Below, piece after piece: positions 33,133 to 41,206 of a stretch of 43,455 nt of DNA. The translations under genes were made by a program, and so were the position numbers. Each line of letters starts with the position of its first letter. Within the stretch, counting starts at the first letter, position 1. The notes under the pieces were generated by a model. It ran no database searches. It saw only the letters and a list, made by a program, of their open reading frames with translations, and was not told the origin of the DNA. Origin of the DNA: Burkholderiales bacterium (lineage in GTDB: Bacteria > Pseudomonadota > Gammaproteobacteria > Burkholderiales > JAEUOS01); NCBI GenBank assembly GCA_947473125.1, contig CANJDH010000032.1, positions 1 through 43,455 of the forward strand, read 5' to 3'.

Positions 33133-34815
33133 GTGGGCTACGTCGGCGGGCAAGCACTGCCCGAAGATTTCGGCAAGACATTGCTCGCGCAACTCCAGCC
33201 GGGGGACATGGCGTCCGGCCCCGAGGCAGCCGCGCTGGCGCTGATGCGCCAAGGCCAATACCTTGACGCGGCACAACAGTTGGACGCGCTGACCGCTGCG
33301 CCCAAAGCATCCATCTGGGCGTGGTTGCTGGCTGGTTACTGCTACCTCGCGGCCGAGATAGCCGATGAAGCCTTGTACTGTTTGCAAATCGCGGTTCACC
33401 GTGATTCACGCAACGGGCTGGCCCATTACTGCCTCGGCCACGCCTGGTACAAAACGGGCGAAAAAAGCGCCGCCGCCGAGGCATTTGCCAAAGCGCGATC
33501 CCTGCTCCCCGAATTCGCCGCTGCGGCCGTATACGAAGCGACCACCCGGTATGAGCTTGACCAATATGGCGCATCGCTCAGCCTCCTCGAAGCCGTTCTG
33601 CGCGACTACCCCGACGACCCCGAGATACTGAACCAGACAGGTCTGGTATTGCTGCGCGGCTTCGGTGAAGCGGAGCGGGCACTGGAGCTGTTTCATCGTT
33701 CCATCGCGCGTTCGGATGGTTCGAATCGTTCGGCAAGCATCAACCAGGCCCTGGCGCTGCGCTGTCTGGGCAACTATGCCGAGTCGATTGCGCGATACGA
33801 CACCCTCCTGCGCGAAGCCGACGAACCCTACCTGCGCTGGCAGAGGAGCCTGGCCCTGTTGACGGCCGGCAATTTTGAGCGTGCCTGGGATGACTACCCA
33901 CATCGCTGGATGGTTCCGGGCGCACGCTCCCACGAGTTCCGTTTCCCAGCCTGGACGCCGCCTGCGCGGGCGGCGGAAACGATCCTGGTGTTGTCCGAAC
34001 AGGGTCTGGGCGATCAAATCCTGTTTTCGACCTGCATTCCCGATTTGCTCCACAGCGCGGCAGCGCAAGGCTCTCAAGTTGTGATCGAATGCAACCCGAA
34101 ACTGCAGGCGCTGTTTCAGCGCTCGTTTGGCGGCGCGCAGGTGGTCGCAAGGGGCAAGGCGGACGATCAGCTCTTACTGCGGCAGCTATCCGGCCAATCG
34201 TGCCGCCAGGTATTCATGGGCGATTTGCCAGGTCTGTATCGACGTCACGCGCAAGACTTTCCGGTAACGCCAATTCTGCGCGCCGATCCAGAACGGGTCG
34301 GGTATTGGCGCGCCAGGCTGGACAAATTGGGTAGCGGCACCAAGATCGGCATCTCATGGCGGGGTGGCCTGCCCGGCACCAACTCTGCGTTGCGCTCGGT
34401 CGATTTGCCGTGTTGGCTGCCGCTGCTGCGGCAGCCGGATTGTCATTTCGTCAGCCTGCAATATGGACAAAACCAGGCCGATTTGGCCTACGCGCGGGAC
34501 AACGGCATCGGTGTGTCGCACTGGAACGAGGCGATCGAAACCTACGATGAAACGGCAGCTCTGGTGGAGGCCCTCGACTGTGTCGTCAGCGTTTGCACGT
34601 CGCTGGTCCATCTTGCCGGCGCACTCGGCAAGCCAACCTCGGTTCTGGTGCCCGTGGTGCCTGAATGGGCATTTGGCGGCACGGGGAACGCCATGCCCTG
34701 GTATGCCTCGGTACAACTATTCCGGCAATCGCGCTTGGGCGAATGGAGCGATCCGATGGCGCGCGTCGCGGCCAGAATGGCTCGAAATGGATCTGCACCG
34801 GATATGAGAGACTGA
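33133..34815 (+). CDS. TPR-repeat glycosyltransferase-like protein (GT9-like C-terminus)
   Basis: A 560-residue protein starting at GTG 33133, four bases after the methyltransferase stop. The N-terminal 270 or so residues are TPR-like helices (SRNGLAHYCLGHAWYKTGEK and several more). The C-terminal part, from ILVLSEQGLGDQILFSTCIP (about 290), has a Rossmann-type layout resembling ADP-heptose:LPS (GT9-like) transferases. It continues with IGISWRGGLPGTNSALRSVD and a late CTSLVHLAGALGKPTSVLV segment, typical of nucleotide-sugar-binding C-lobes in this group. Donor and acceptor are unknown. Together with the GT41-type gene downstream it makes a protein- or lipid-glycan modification function likely. 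Confidence 0.82.
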   Translation: MGYVGGQALPEDFGKTLLAQLQPGDMASGPEAAALALMRQGQYLDAAQQLDALTAAPKASIWAWLLAGYCYLAAEIADEALYCLQIAVHRDSRNGLAHYCLGHAWYKTGEKSAAAEAFAKARSLLPEFAAAAVYEATTRYELDQYGASLSLLEAVLRDYPDDPEILNQTGLVLLRGFGEAERALELFHRSIARSDGSNRSASINQALALRCLGNYAESIARYDTLLREADEPYLRWQRSLALLTAGNFERAWDDYPHRWMVPGARSHEFRFPAWTPPARAAETILVLSEQGLGDQILFSTCIPDLLHSAAAQGSQVVIECNPKLQALFQRSFGGAQVVARGKADDQLLLRQLSGQSCRQVFMGDLPGLYRRHAQDFPVTPILRADPERVGYWRARLDKLGSGTKIGISWRGGLPGTNSALRSVDLPCWLPLLRQPDCHFVSLQYGQNQADLAYARDNGIGVSHWNEAIETYDETAALVEALDCVVSVCTSLVHLAGALGKPTSVLVPVVPEWAFGGTGNAMPWYASVQLFRQSRLGEWSDPMARVAARMARNGSAPDMRD

Positions 34816-34856
34816 CCCCGTGCCGGTTCGCACCGGTTTCGAAAATACGCATCAGT

Positions 34857-34862
34857 TATAAT
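34857..34862 (+). promoter_or_regulatory. Possible sigma-70 -10 box before the 115-residue gene
   Basis: A perfect TATAAT followed by a T-run, in the 140-base gap after the TPR-glycosyltransferase. No good -35 hexamer lies at 16-18 bases, so this is weak evidence for a separate promoter. Confidence 0.35.
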
Positions 34863-34955
34863 TTTTTTCACTGGCCTGAGCGCTGGAGCGGCATGCCAGC
34901 ACTGGCTGTTTGACCCGGCACTCGTAGCACCGTCCGATCCCTCCTGGAGAATCAA

Positions 34956-35303
34956 ATGGGAATCCTGAAGTCCTTGCGCGGGCCCGACGTTGACGCATTT
35001 GCCAAGAAACTGGCAAATGAATTGTCGTCGCGCTATCCCGCGGCAGTTGAAAAATCTCCCCAGAAACGGATCTCGGTCAACCGCATCACCCGCCTGCTTG
35101 AAGAGACATTCGCACAAGCCGAGACGTTCAAAAACGAACATCGCCTGGGCTGGATAAAAAAGGCCAAGCTGGGAAACAGTTTTCGCTGGGAGCTCAAGGA
35201 GCTGGGTTACTCCGAAGAATTCATCGAGGTTGCCACAGAGGGCCTGATTGTCTACGTTACCCGCAAGTCCGACGCGGCTGCGGATACCGCAAAGCCCGAC
35301 TAG
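34956..35303 (+). CDS. Small protein of unknown function
   Basis: A 115-residue, soluble, charged protein starting at an ATG with GGAGA upstream. I do not recognise the family. It begins MGILKSLRGPDVDAFAKKLA, is helical and Lys/Glu-rich through the middle (SVNRITRLLEETFAQAETFK), then has WIKKAKLGNSFRWELKELGY and ends in a short disordered tail. No signal peptide, membrane segment or cysteine pair. It lies between the TPR-glycosyltransferase (140 bases) and the GT41 gene (144 bases), so it may be part of the same function or simply an insertion between them. Confidence 0.75.
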   Translation: MGILKSLRGPDVDAFAKKLANELSSRYPAAVEKSPQKRISVNRITRLLEETFAQAETFKNEHRLGWIKKAKLGNSFRWELKELGYSEEFIEVATEGLIVYVTRKSDAAADTAKPD

Positions 35304-35447
35304 CCCGGCCAACCGCGCGCCATGCGCTTGGGCAAGGTGCGCCGTACGGCGATGCAACCAGCCCTCGCGCATCATACTGCGTCGGCGGCTGCGTAAATGC
35401 CTTGACCGGATTGCGCCCATAGCTCGACAACCCGACAGCACAACAAC

Positions 35448-37271
35448 ATGCTCGCAAAGCTGATCAAACAATTGCGCGACGCCTGGGTCAAGCCGGCGAA
35501 CGCCAAGGCATTGGCTGTTTTGTTGAACGAGGCGATCGCTTGCCAGGGGCGCGGCGAATGGATTGCGGCTGAGAACCTGTTGCGCCGCGCGCTGTCACAA
35601 CACCCGCGCGACCCGAACGCCATGCACCTGCTCGCAAACAACCTGATGACGCAGCGTCGGCATGCGGAAGCCAAAACGCTCCTCGAGAAAGTGATCGGCA
35701 CGCAACCCGAAAACGTGCAAGCGCACTATCACTTGGCGTCAACACTGGAAGCGCTGGACGAGCTCGAAGCGGCACGACAGTGCCTGATGCGATCGCTCGA
35801 CATGCAGCCAGACTCCTTCGCGACGATGAACAATCTGGGAAACGTGTTGAGCAAGCTTCGACGCCTCGACGAAGCCGATCATTGGTATGCAAGGGCGCTC
35901 AAGCTGGCCCCCGATTTCGCCGCAGTGGTGTTCAACACCGGCCAGTTGCGGCGCACGATGGGGCGCGTGCCCGAGGCCATCGCCCTCTATCAGCGGGCGC
36001 TCGAACTGGATCCCTCGCTGGTCGGTGCGCACAGCAACTATATCTACTGGCTCAATTTCTTGCCCGAGTACACGCCACAACAGGTATTTGAAGCACACAA
36101 GGAGTGGGCCCGGCGCCACGCGGAACCGCTGCTGGCCGGCGTCGCCATACCAGCGAACGATGCATCACCGGAGCGCCGCTTGCGGATTGGCTATGTTTCA
36201 CCCAATTTCAAAAACCACGCGGCAGCCTATTTTTTCGAATCCACGCTCATCTCCCACGACACTACAGCATTTGAGATATTTTGCTATTCCGACGTAACCG
36301 ACCCGGACGAATGCACGGCGCGCCTCAAGGCGCATGGCCCGGTCTGGCGCGAGTCGGCCAACCTGACCGACGTCGAACTGGCCGACCTGGTGCGGCGCGA
36401 CCGGATCGATATCCTGGTTGACCTGTCGGGGCATACCTACGACAACCGCCTGCTCACCTTTGCCCGCAAGCCGGCACCGCTGCAAATCACCTGGAACGGC
36501 TATGCCAACACCACCGGCATGTCAGCAATGGACTACCGGATTACCGATCCGTTAGCCGATCCGCCGGGTACAACAGAGCATCTGCACAGCGAAATCCTGT
36601 TGCGGCTCCCCGACGTGTACATGACCTACCATCCGCCTGCAGTAAGCCCGGAGGTCAATGCGCTTCCCGCGCTGCGCAACGGCTTTGTCACGTTCGGTTC
36701 TTTCAATGCAGTGACCAAGATCACGCCACAGGGAGTGCAGCTCTGGTCACGCATCCTCCAGGCCTTGCCGCAGAGCCGCCTGCTGATGGCCGCCATCCCC
36801 GAAGGCAGTACGCGCGAACGGTTGCGCGGCATGTTTGTTGATAACGCGATCGACCCTTTGCGCATCGACTTTCACGCGCCGGTACCGCGTCCGGCGTTTC
36901 TCGCCCTGCACCACCAGGCGGATCTGGCCCTTGACCCGTTTCCCTTCAACGGCACCACCACCACCTGCGACTCGCTCTGGATGGGCGTGCCGCCCGTGGC
37001 CCTGGCAGGACAAACGCATGCCGCGCGGGTCGGCGTGACGCTCCTGACCAATGCCGGCCTCCCGGAGATGATCGGGCACTCCGCCGACGATTACGCCGAC
37101 ATCGCAGTGCGTGTCGCCACCGATACCAGTCGCCTGGCCGAGATCCGTGCCCAGTTGCGTCCGCGCCTGCTCCGCTCCCCCCTGATGGATGGTCCGCGTT
37201 TTACGCGTCATCTCGAATCTGCCTACCGCGACATCTGGCGCAAGTGGTGCGCCCAACAGTCGTCAGACTGA
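35448..37271 (+). CDS. TPR-linked GT41 glycosyltransferase (O-GlcNAc-transferase/SPINDLY-like)
   Basis: A 607-residue cytoplasmic protein. About five TPR units span 25-195, then a two-lobed GT41 catalytic region. Marks are RIGYVSPNFKNHAAA (H257 at the place of the OGT catalytic-region His), VDLSGHTYDNR (324-334), FGSFNAVTKITP (K424 at the place of the UDP-binding Lys) and DPFPFNGTTTTCDSLWMG (496-513). Family members add GlcNAc, glucose or fucose to Ser/Thr or, in the HMW1C branch, Asn of proteins. All the visible key residues are present, so it should be active. It ends the TPR cluster that follows the pilin array. Confidence 0.92.
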   Translation: MLAKLIKQLRDAWVKPANAKALAVLLNEAIACQGRGEWIAAENLLRRALSQHPRDPNAMHLLANNLMTQRRHAEAKTLLEKVIGTQPENVQAHYHLASTLEALDELEAARQCLMRSLDMQPDSFATMNNLGNVLSKLRRLDEADHWYARALKLAPDFAAVVFNTGQLRRTMGRVPEAIALYQRALELDPSLVGAHSNYIYWLNFLPEYTPQQVFEAHKEWARRHAEPLLAGVAIPANDASPERRLRIGYVSPNFKNHAAAYFFESTLISHDTTAFEIFCYSDVTDPDECTARLKAHGPVWRESANLTDVELADLVRRDRIDILVDLSGHTYDNRLLTFARKPAPLQITWNGYANTTGMSAMDYRITDPLADPPGTTEHLHSEILLRLPDVYMTYHPPAVSPEVNALPALRNGFVTFGSFNAVTKITPQGVQLWSRILQALPQSRLLMAAIPEGSTRERLRGMFVDNAIDPLRIDFHAPVPRPAFLALHHQADLALDPFPFNGTTTTCDSLWMGVPPVALAGQTHAARVGVTLLTNAGLPEMIGHSADDYADIAVRVATDTSRLAEIRAQLRPRLLRSPLMDGPRFTRHLESAYRDIWRKWCAQQSSD

Positions 37272-37586
37272 CGGCCGCCACGCGCCAGCGGAACCGCCCT
37301 GCGTGATCGGCGGACACGGCCGCCCCGCCGGCCGGCTCCACGCCCCTGCGGTAACTACCAAACAGAATAACCAAGCGATTTATTATTCTTGGACGATTTA
37401 GCGCGCGCGCCCGACAATGCGCGCCATGGCTCGATTCTGGAAGTCATGCGTTGCCGCAACTTCTCGCGCATCACGACAGGGTGATGTGATCGGCCTGCCG
37501 CTGTCGCCGTTGCAATGGTGGGGCGTGGGGCGCCGTCGGGCAACGCCCGCCCTGTTTCCTGACCCCTTGATGCAAAGACGTTTGCC
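37272..37586. other. Intergenic stretch before cysI
   Basis: About 315 bases. The first half is GC-rich with no clear terminator for the GT41 gene. It holds the AT-rich inverted repeat at 37364-37389, and after it a leader of about 200 bases to the cysI ATG in which I see no open frame with support. Confidence 0.5.
37364..37389 (+). promoter_or_regulatory. AT-rich inverted repeat upstream of cysI (candidate regulator site)
   Basis: AGAATAA-N12-TTATTCT within an AT-rich patch of about 40 bases, about 200 bases before cysI. CysB, the LysR-type activator of sulfate assimilation, binds AT-rich half sites of this general look, so a CysB site is plausible. It is not proved by the sequence. Confidence 0.4.
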
Positions 37587-39257
37587 ATGTACAAATACGA
37601 TGCCATCGATCAACAGCTGGTAAACGAACGGGTCGCCCAGTTTCGCGACCAGACGTGCCGCTTCCTTGCCGGCGAATTGAGCGAAGACGAATTTCGCCCG
37701 CTGCGCCTGCAAAACGGCCTGTATGTGCAGCGCCACGCGCCGATGCTGCGCGTCGCGATTCCCTACGGCATGTTGTCCTCCACGCAACTGCGCATGCTTG
37801 CGCATATTGCGCGCAAGTACGATCGCGGCTACGGCCACTTCACCACGCGCCAGAACATCCAGTACAACTGGCCGAAACTCGAAGAAGTACCGGACATCCT
37901 GGCCGAGCTGGCCAGTGTCGAAATGCACGCGATCCAGACCAGCGGCAATTGCGTGCGCAATACCACAACCGACCACTTCGCCGGCGTGGCGCACGATGAG
38001 GTTGCCGACCCGCGCGTCTACTGCGAACTGATTCGCCAATGGTCGACCTTCCACCCGGAATTCGCCTTCCTGCCGCGCAAGTTCAAGATCGCCGTGGCAG
38101 CCAGTGCCGCGGACCGCGCCGCGGTGCTGGTACACGACATCGGCCTCCATGTTGTCAGGAACGCGGAAGGCGCGGTCGGCCTGCGCATTTTTGTGGGCGG
38201 CGGCCTTGGACGCACCCCGATCATTGGCCATGCGATCCGCGAATTCCTGCCGCGCACCGAGCTGTGCAACTACCTGGATGCGATCCTGCGTGTGTACAAC
38301 CTGCACGGGCGCCGTGACAACAAGTACAAGGCGCGCATCAAGATCCTGGTCAAGGAATTGACGCCGCAGGAATTTGCACGTCAGGTTGAAGCCGAATGGG
38401 ACCAGATCAAGGGCGGCCCCGCCGCCGTCCCCGAAGAGGAATTCGCGCGCCTCGATGCCGCATTTGCGCGGCCGGCGTATGACGCCCTGGCCGATGTGGA
38501 CGCCGGCTATGAACGCGCGCGCCACGACCACCCCGCGTTCGACCGCTGGGTTCGGCAAAACGTGACGGCCCACAAGGTGCCGGGTTACGCCGCGGTCACC
38601 TTGTCTCTCAAACCAATCGGCAAGGCGCCGGGCGATGCGACCGACGCCCAAATTGACGCCGTGGCCGACCTGGCCGACCGCTACAGCTTCGGCGAGATCC
38701 GCGTTTCGCACGAGCAAAACCTGATTCTTGCCGACGTCAGGCAGTCAGACCTGTTTGTCGTCTGGCAGGAGGCCGGGCGCATCGGGTTTGCCACCCCGAA
38801 TATCGGGTTGGTGTCGAACATCATCTGCTGCCCGGGCGGCGATTTCTGTTCCCTGGCGAATGCCAAATCGATACCGGTGGCCCAGGCCATTTCCGAACGC
38901 GTCGCAGACCTGGACTACCAGTTCGACCTTGGCCCGATCGACCTCAACATTTCCGGCTGCATCAATGCCTGCGGCCACCACCATGTGGGCCACATCGGCA
39001 TTTTGGGCGTCGACAAGGCAGGGGAAGAGTTTTATCAGGTGACACTGGGCGGCTCGCAAGGCTGGAGCGCATCGCTGGGCAAGGTCATCGGCCCCTCGTT
39101 CAGTCAGCATGAAATGCCGGATGTGGTGGAACAACTGCTCAACGTCTACGTGGATACGCGCCACGAGGATGAAACCTTCCTCGATACGGTGCGGCGCGTC
39201 GGCATCGAGCCGTTCAAGACGCGCGTCTACGGCTACACCGAATTGAAGGCGGCGTGA
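37587..39257 (+). CDS. cysI: Sulfite (nitrite/sulfite) reductase, siroheme/4Fe-4S subunit
   Basis: A 556-residue hemoprotein predicted to reduce sulfite to sulfide with six electrons. Two ferredoxin-like halves and two siroheme-binding halves are visible. The 4Fe-4S/siroheme cysteines are C415-x5-C421 (CCPGGDFCSLANAKS) and C458-x3-C462 (ISGCINACGHHHVGH). HFTTRQNIQYNW in the N-terminal part and the basic KFKI segment are usual substrate-side features. No flavoprotein CysJ partner is nearby, so electrons probably come from another donor. The stop overlaps the GTG of the DUF934 gene. CobA, which starts siroheme synthesis, is two genes downstream. Confidence 0.95.
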   Translation: MYKYDAIDQQLVNERVAQFRDQTCRFLAGELSEDEFRPLRLQNGLYVQRHAPMLRVAIPYGMLSSTQLRMLAHIARKYDRGYGHFTTRQNIQYNWPKLEEVPDILAELASVEMHAIQTSGNCVRNTTTDHFAGVAHDEVADPRVYCELIRQWSTFHPEFAFLPRKFKIAVAASAADRAAVLVHDIGLHVVRNAEGAVGLRIFVGGGLGRTPIIGHAIREFLPRTELCNYLDAILRVYNLHGRRDNKYKARIKILVKELTPQEFARQVEAEWDQIKGGPAAVPEEEFARLDAAFARPAYDALADVDAGYERARHDHPAFDRWVRQNVTAHKVPGYAAVTLSLKPIGKAPGDATDAQIDAVADLADRYSFGEIRVSHEQNLILADVRQSDLFVVWQEAGRIGFATPNIGLVSNIICCPGGDFCSLANAKSIPVAQAISERVADLDYQFDLGPIDLNISGCINACGHHHVGHIGILGVDKAGEEFYQVTLGGSQGWSASLGKVIGPSFSQHEMPDVVEQLLNVYVDTRHEDETFLDTVRRVGIEPFKTRVYGYTELKAA

Positions 39258-39829
39258 ACATGAACATCATTCTTGACAGACGTGTAGTCGCCGACTCCTG
39301 GCTGCATATCGCGGAAGGCGAACCGCTGCCTGCCACCGGCAACCTGATCGTGCCCTTGTCATTCTGGCTCCAGGAGCGCAACGCACTTGCTGCGCGCGTG
39401 GGCAGGAGCGGCGTCTGGCTCACGGGAGCGGACGACCCATCCCGTCTCGATGCAGTCAGGGATCTGGCCAGGATGCCCCTGATTGCGGTCGAGTTCACGC
39501 AATTTGTTGACGGGCGCGGCTACTCAATCGGGCGCCTGCTGCGCGAGCGCTATGCCTTCAGCGGTCAATTGCGTGCGTTCGGCGACGTCTTGCGCGACCA
39601 GATTCCGTATCTGGTGCGCTGCGGCTTCAATGCCTTTGTGCTCAAAGAGGGAAAGTCACTAGAGGATGCGCTCGGCGCATTCGATGACTTTTCAGATGTC
39701 TATCAAAATGCAGTGGATCAGGCCGCACCCTACTACCGTCGGCGCCTCGGCGCCGTCGCCAACATGACAAAGCAGCGCCATCCACTGCGATCGATCGGAT
39801 CCACGGTTGCGGAAATAATCCATGGCTGA
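39254..39829 (+). CDS. DUF934 protein, sulfite-reductase accessory
   Basis: A 191-residue soluble protein of the DUF934 family, regularly encoded next to CysI in beta- and gammaproteobacteria and thought to assist sulfite reduction, though its biochemistry is not defined. Recognisable segments are PLSFWLQERNAL, VEFTQFVDGRGYSIGRLLRER and DQIPYLVRCGFNAFVL. It starts at GTG 39254 (overlapping the cysI stop) or at ATG 39260. It overlaps cobA by eight bases at its end, so the three are translationally linked. Confidence 0.9.
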   Translation: MNMNIILDRRVVADSWLHIAEGEPLPATGNLIVPLSFWLQERNALAARVGRSGVWLTGADDPSRLDAVRDLARMPLIAVEFTQFVDGRGYSIGRLLRERYAFSGQLRAFGDVLRDQIPYLVRCGFNAFVLKEGKSLEDALGAFDDFSDVYQNAVDQAAPYYRRRLGAVANMTKQRHPLRSIGSTVAEIIHG

Positions 39830-40592
39830 CGGCACCGTGTATCTGGTGGGCGCCGGCCCCGGCGCGCCAGACCTGCTCACACTGCGTGCAGCGCGCCTGC
39901 TGGCGGCTGCGGACATCGTATTCCACGACGCGCTGGTACACCCCGGCACCATCGCACTTGCGGAGCGCGCGGAAAAGGTTGCCGTCGGCAAGCGCCACGG
40001 CGAACATTCGACCGCGCAGGCGTTCATCAACAAGCGCCTGGTCGATGCCGCGCGCAAGCACCGCGTCGTGGTACGCCTCAAAGGCGGCGATCCGATGCTG
40101 TTTGGAAGGGCGCAGGAAGAAATCGACGCGCTGGCCGTGGCCGGCATCGCGTGTGAAGTCGTGCCCGGCATCACCGCCGCGCTCGCCGCCAGTGCCGACC
40201 TGGGCATATCCCTCACGCGCCGCGGCATGAGCCGCTCGGTGACCTTCGCCACGCCGCGGGTCGGTCGCGCAGAGCAGCCGACCGATTGGATCAAACCGGT
40301 GCTAGAAACCGATACCGCCGTGCTCTACATGTCCGCACATGAGGCGCAATCCATCGCCGCTGCGCTGATCGCCCGCGGCAAACCCCCAGGCACTCCCGTA
40401 GCGATTGTCGAAAATGCCTCGCTGCCAGACGTGGCGCACCAAATCACAACCCTGAAGGCCTTGTCCACCAACGGTTTCCGGCCTTTGTCCGCTCCCGTGC
40501 TGCTGATGATCGGCGCCGTCTACCGCGAAGCTTTGGAACGGCCTGCCTTGCATCCGTACTGCTCCCACCAATCCCATCTCTCCGCTGCCTGA
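39822..40592 (+). CDS. cobA: Uroporphyrinogen-III C-methyltransferase
   Basis: A 256-residue SAM-dependent enzyme that methylates uroporphyrinogen III twice to precorrin-2, the branch to siroheme (the CysI cofactor) and cobalamin. Motifs are YLVGAGPGAPDLLTLRA (start), VVRLKGGDPMLFGRAQEE (SAM loop) and EVVPGITAALAASADLGI. It lacks the CysG dehydrogenase/ferrochelatase half, so those steps must come from elsewhere. It follows the DUF934 gene with an eight-base overlap. The position next to cysI points to siroheme supply. Confidence 0.94.
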   Translation: MADGTVYLVGAGPGAPDLLTLRAARLLAAADIVFHDALVHPGTIALAERAEKVAVGKRHGEHSTAQAFINKRLVDAARKHRVVVRLKGGDPMLFGRAQEEIDALAVAGIACEVVPGITAALAASADLGISLTRRGMSRSVTFATPRVGRAEQPTDWIKPVLETDTAVLYMSAHEAQSIAAALIARGKPPGTPVAIVENASLPDVAHQITTLKALSTNGFRPLSAPVLLMIGAVYREALERPALHPYCSHQSHLSAA

Positions 40593-40593
40593 C

Positions 40594-41082
40594 ATGACCA
40601 CCACGCTTCATCCCCCAAACGCCGCTGCCATTTTCGAGAAAGCGCGCAATTTCGGCGTCGAAAACGATCTGGCATACGCAGGCGCCGTGACTCCCGAACA
40701 AGCTTGGGAGCTGGCCCGGGGTGGCGCCGCACGCATCATCGATGTGCGAAGCCGCTTTGAGTTCGAGTTTGTCGGCAGCGTGCCCGGCAGCCAGTTGATT
40801 GAATGGCGTACCTATGAGGGCAACGCCGATGGCGGTGTGACGTCGCGCCCCAACCCGGCATTTCTGGAGCAACTGCGCTTGCTGCATGAGTTGGACACGC
40901 CGCTGCTGTTGCTCTGCCGCAGCGCGGTGCGTTCACACAATGCGGCGATCGCTGCCACCCGTGCCGGTTTCTCGAACCTCTACAACATCCTTGAAGGCTT
41001 TGAGGGCGACAAGGACGCCACGGGACGCCGCGGCCATGCAGGCGGCTGGCGCAAGGCCAACCTGCCGTGGACCCAGGGTTAG
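40594..41082 (+). CDS. Single-domain rhodanese-like sulfurtransferase
   Basis: A 162-residue protein with one rhodanese domain. VTPEQAWELARGGAARIIDVR opens the fold, and the active-site loop is LLLLCRSAVRSHN with the catalytic cysteine C108. The loop length fits a sulfur-transferring rhodanese, not a Cdc25-like phosphatase. The C-terminal GHAGGWRKANLPWTQ is common in proteobacterial homologues. It starts only one base after the cobA stop, so it is in the sulfite-reductase operon and probably handles reduced sulfur. Confidence 0.92.
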   Translation: MTTTLHPPNAAAIFEKARNFGVENDLAYAGAVTPEQAWELARGGAARIIDVRSRFEFEFVGSVPGSQLIEWRTYEGNADGGVTSRPNPAFLEQLRLLHELDTPLLLLCRSAVRSHNAAIAATRAGFSNLYNILEGFEGDKDATGRRGHAGGWRKANLPWTQG

Positions 41083-41128
41083 CGCCCAGCCCAGTCTCGC
41101 GGCAGTCTCTGCCACTCGCTAGCTTGGC

Positions 41129-41147
41129 AGCGGCCCTTGCTGCCGCT
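41129..41147. terminator. Possible hairpin between convergent rhodanese and ligase genes
   Basis: AGCGGC and GCCGCT arms with a 7-base loop, about 45 bases past the rhodanese stop. No T-run follows on either side, so termination is doubtful. Confidence 0.3.
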
Positions 41148-41206
41148 TGGCGAGCGCAGGCAAATCAGCCGATTCGCACGCCTCAAAAAAAGTGCGCGCC
41201 GCGGCC

